From the NCBI GenBank assembly GCA_964392385.1, contig CAYMPR010000010.1, positions 1-41,490 on the forward strand: a stretch of DNA of 41,490 bases, read 5' to 3'. Position numbers and translations under genes: made by a program. The stretch is from MWEH01 sp964392385 (GTDB taxonomy: Bacteria; Bacillota; Clostridia; Christensenellales; DTU072). Positions 41,474 through 41,490 of this stretch are shown here, in pieces (position 1 is the stretch's first letter; the number at the start of each line of letters is the position of its first letter). The notes beneath the pieces are model-generated. The model worked only from the letters and a program-made list of their open reading frames with translations, was not told the DNA's origin and searched no databases.

Positions 41474-41490
41474 ATCGAGAAAAAGTGATT

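Noticed and set aside
1..41490. CRISPR arrays, insertion sequences, prophage genes, toxin-antitoxin pairs
   Set aside because: No regularly spaced repeats, transposase, integrase, phage structural genes or typical small toxin/antitoxin pairs were recognised anywhere in the window.

Overview
This is an AT-rich window, almost certainly from an anaerobic, Gram-positive-type (Firmicutes/Clostridia-like) bacterium. The evidence is a six-subunit Rnf complex, a ferredoxin-dependent 2-oxoacid oxidoreductase, an L27 protein with a cleavable N-terminal extension beside its Prp protease, an ECF-type folate transporter under a tetrahydrofolate (THF) riboswitch, several lipobox lipoproteins, and strong AGGAGG-type ribosome binding sites. 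A run of exactly 100 Ns inside uvrB suggests a scaffolded, perhaps metagenome-derived, assembly. The taxonomic placement is inference. Nearly all genes lie on the minus strand. No IS element, phage gene, CRISPR array or rRNA gene was seen.

Layout. 0-4 kb: a WYL-domain regulator (minus) is divergent from a plus-strand operon of a free-standing B12-binding protein and an FtsX/MacB-type ABC permease and ATPase. 4-6.2 kb: tRNA-Thr(CGT), a GGGtGRT-family protein, a NifU-like scaffold with a palindrome at its predicted transcription start, and a 6S RNA gene. 6.3-10.3 kb: a putative alpha/beta-hydrolase lipoprotein, a phosphopantetheinyl transferase and 4-alpha-glucanotransferase. 10.4-13 kb: a four-subunit 2-oxoacid:ferredoxin oxidoreductase. 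13.1-18.2 kb: a B12/radical SAM protein and its DUF2344 partner, an L21 leader candidate, rplU-prp-rpmA, an OGG1-type glycosylase and a NYN-domain protein. 18.2-23.2 kb: ROK glucokinase, mannose-6-phosphate isomerase, a BspA-like leucine-rich-repeat lipoprotein, rpiB and a Sua5/TsaC-type protein. 23.3-30.4 kb: rnfCDGEAB followed by an overlapping lipoprotein gene. 30.5-35.3 kb: one gene of about 4.7 kb for a large lipoprotein with repeated carbohydrate-binding-like beta-sandwich modules. 35.5-36.3 kb: THF riboswitch and folate transporter component. 36.4-41.5 kb: uvrA, uvrB (with the gap) and a small membrane protein.

How the genes fit together. The 2-oxoacid oxidoreductase makes reduced ferredoxin, and Rnf can use it to reduce NAD+ while building an ion gradient. 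MalQ, glucokinase, mannose-6-phosphate isomerase and RpiB are central sugar metabolism. The large surface lipoproteins fit a cell that handles polymers at its surface. The least understood parts are the B12-protein/ABC-exporter/WYL locus, the GGGtGRT/NifU-like pair, the double-anchored large lipoprotein, and the lipoprotein overlapping rnfB. At two genes, promoters sit so close to the start codon that leaderless mRNAs are predicted.
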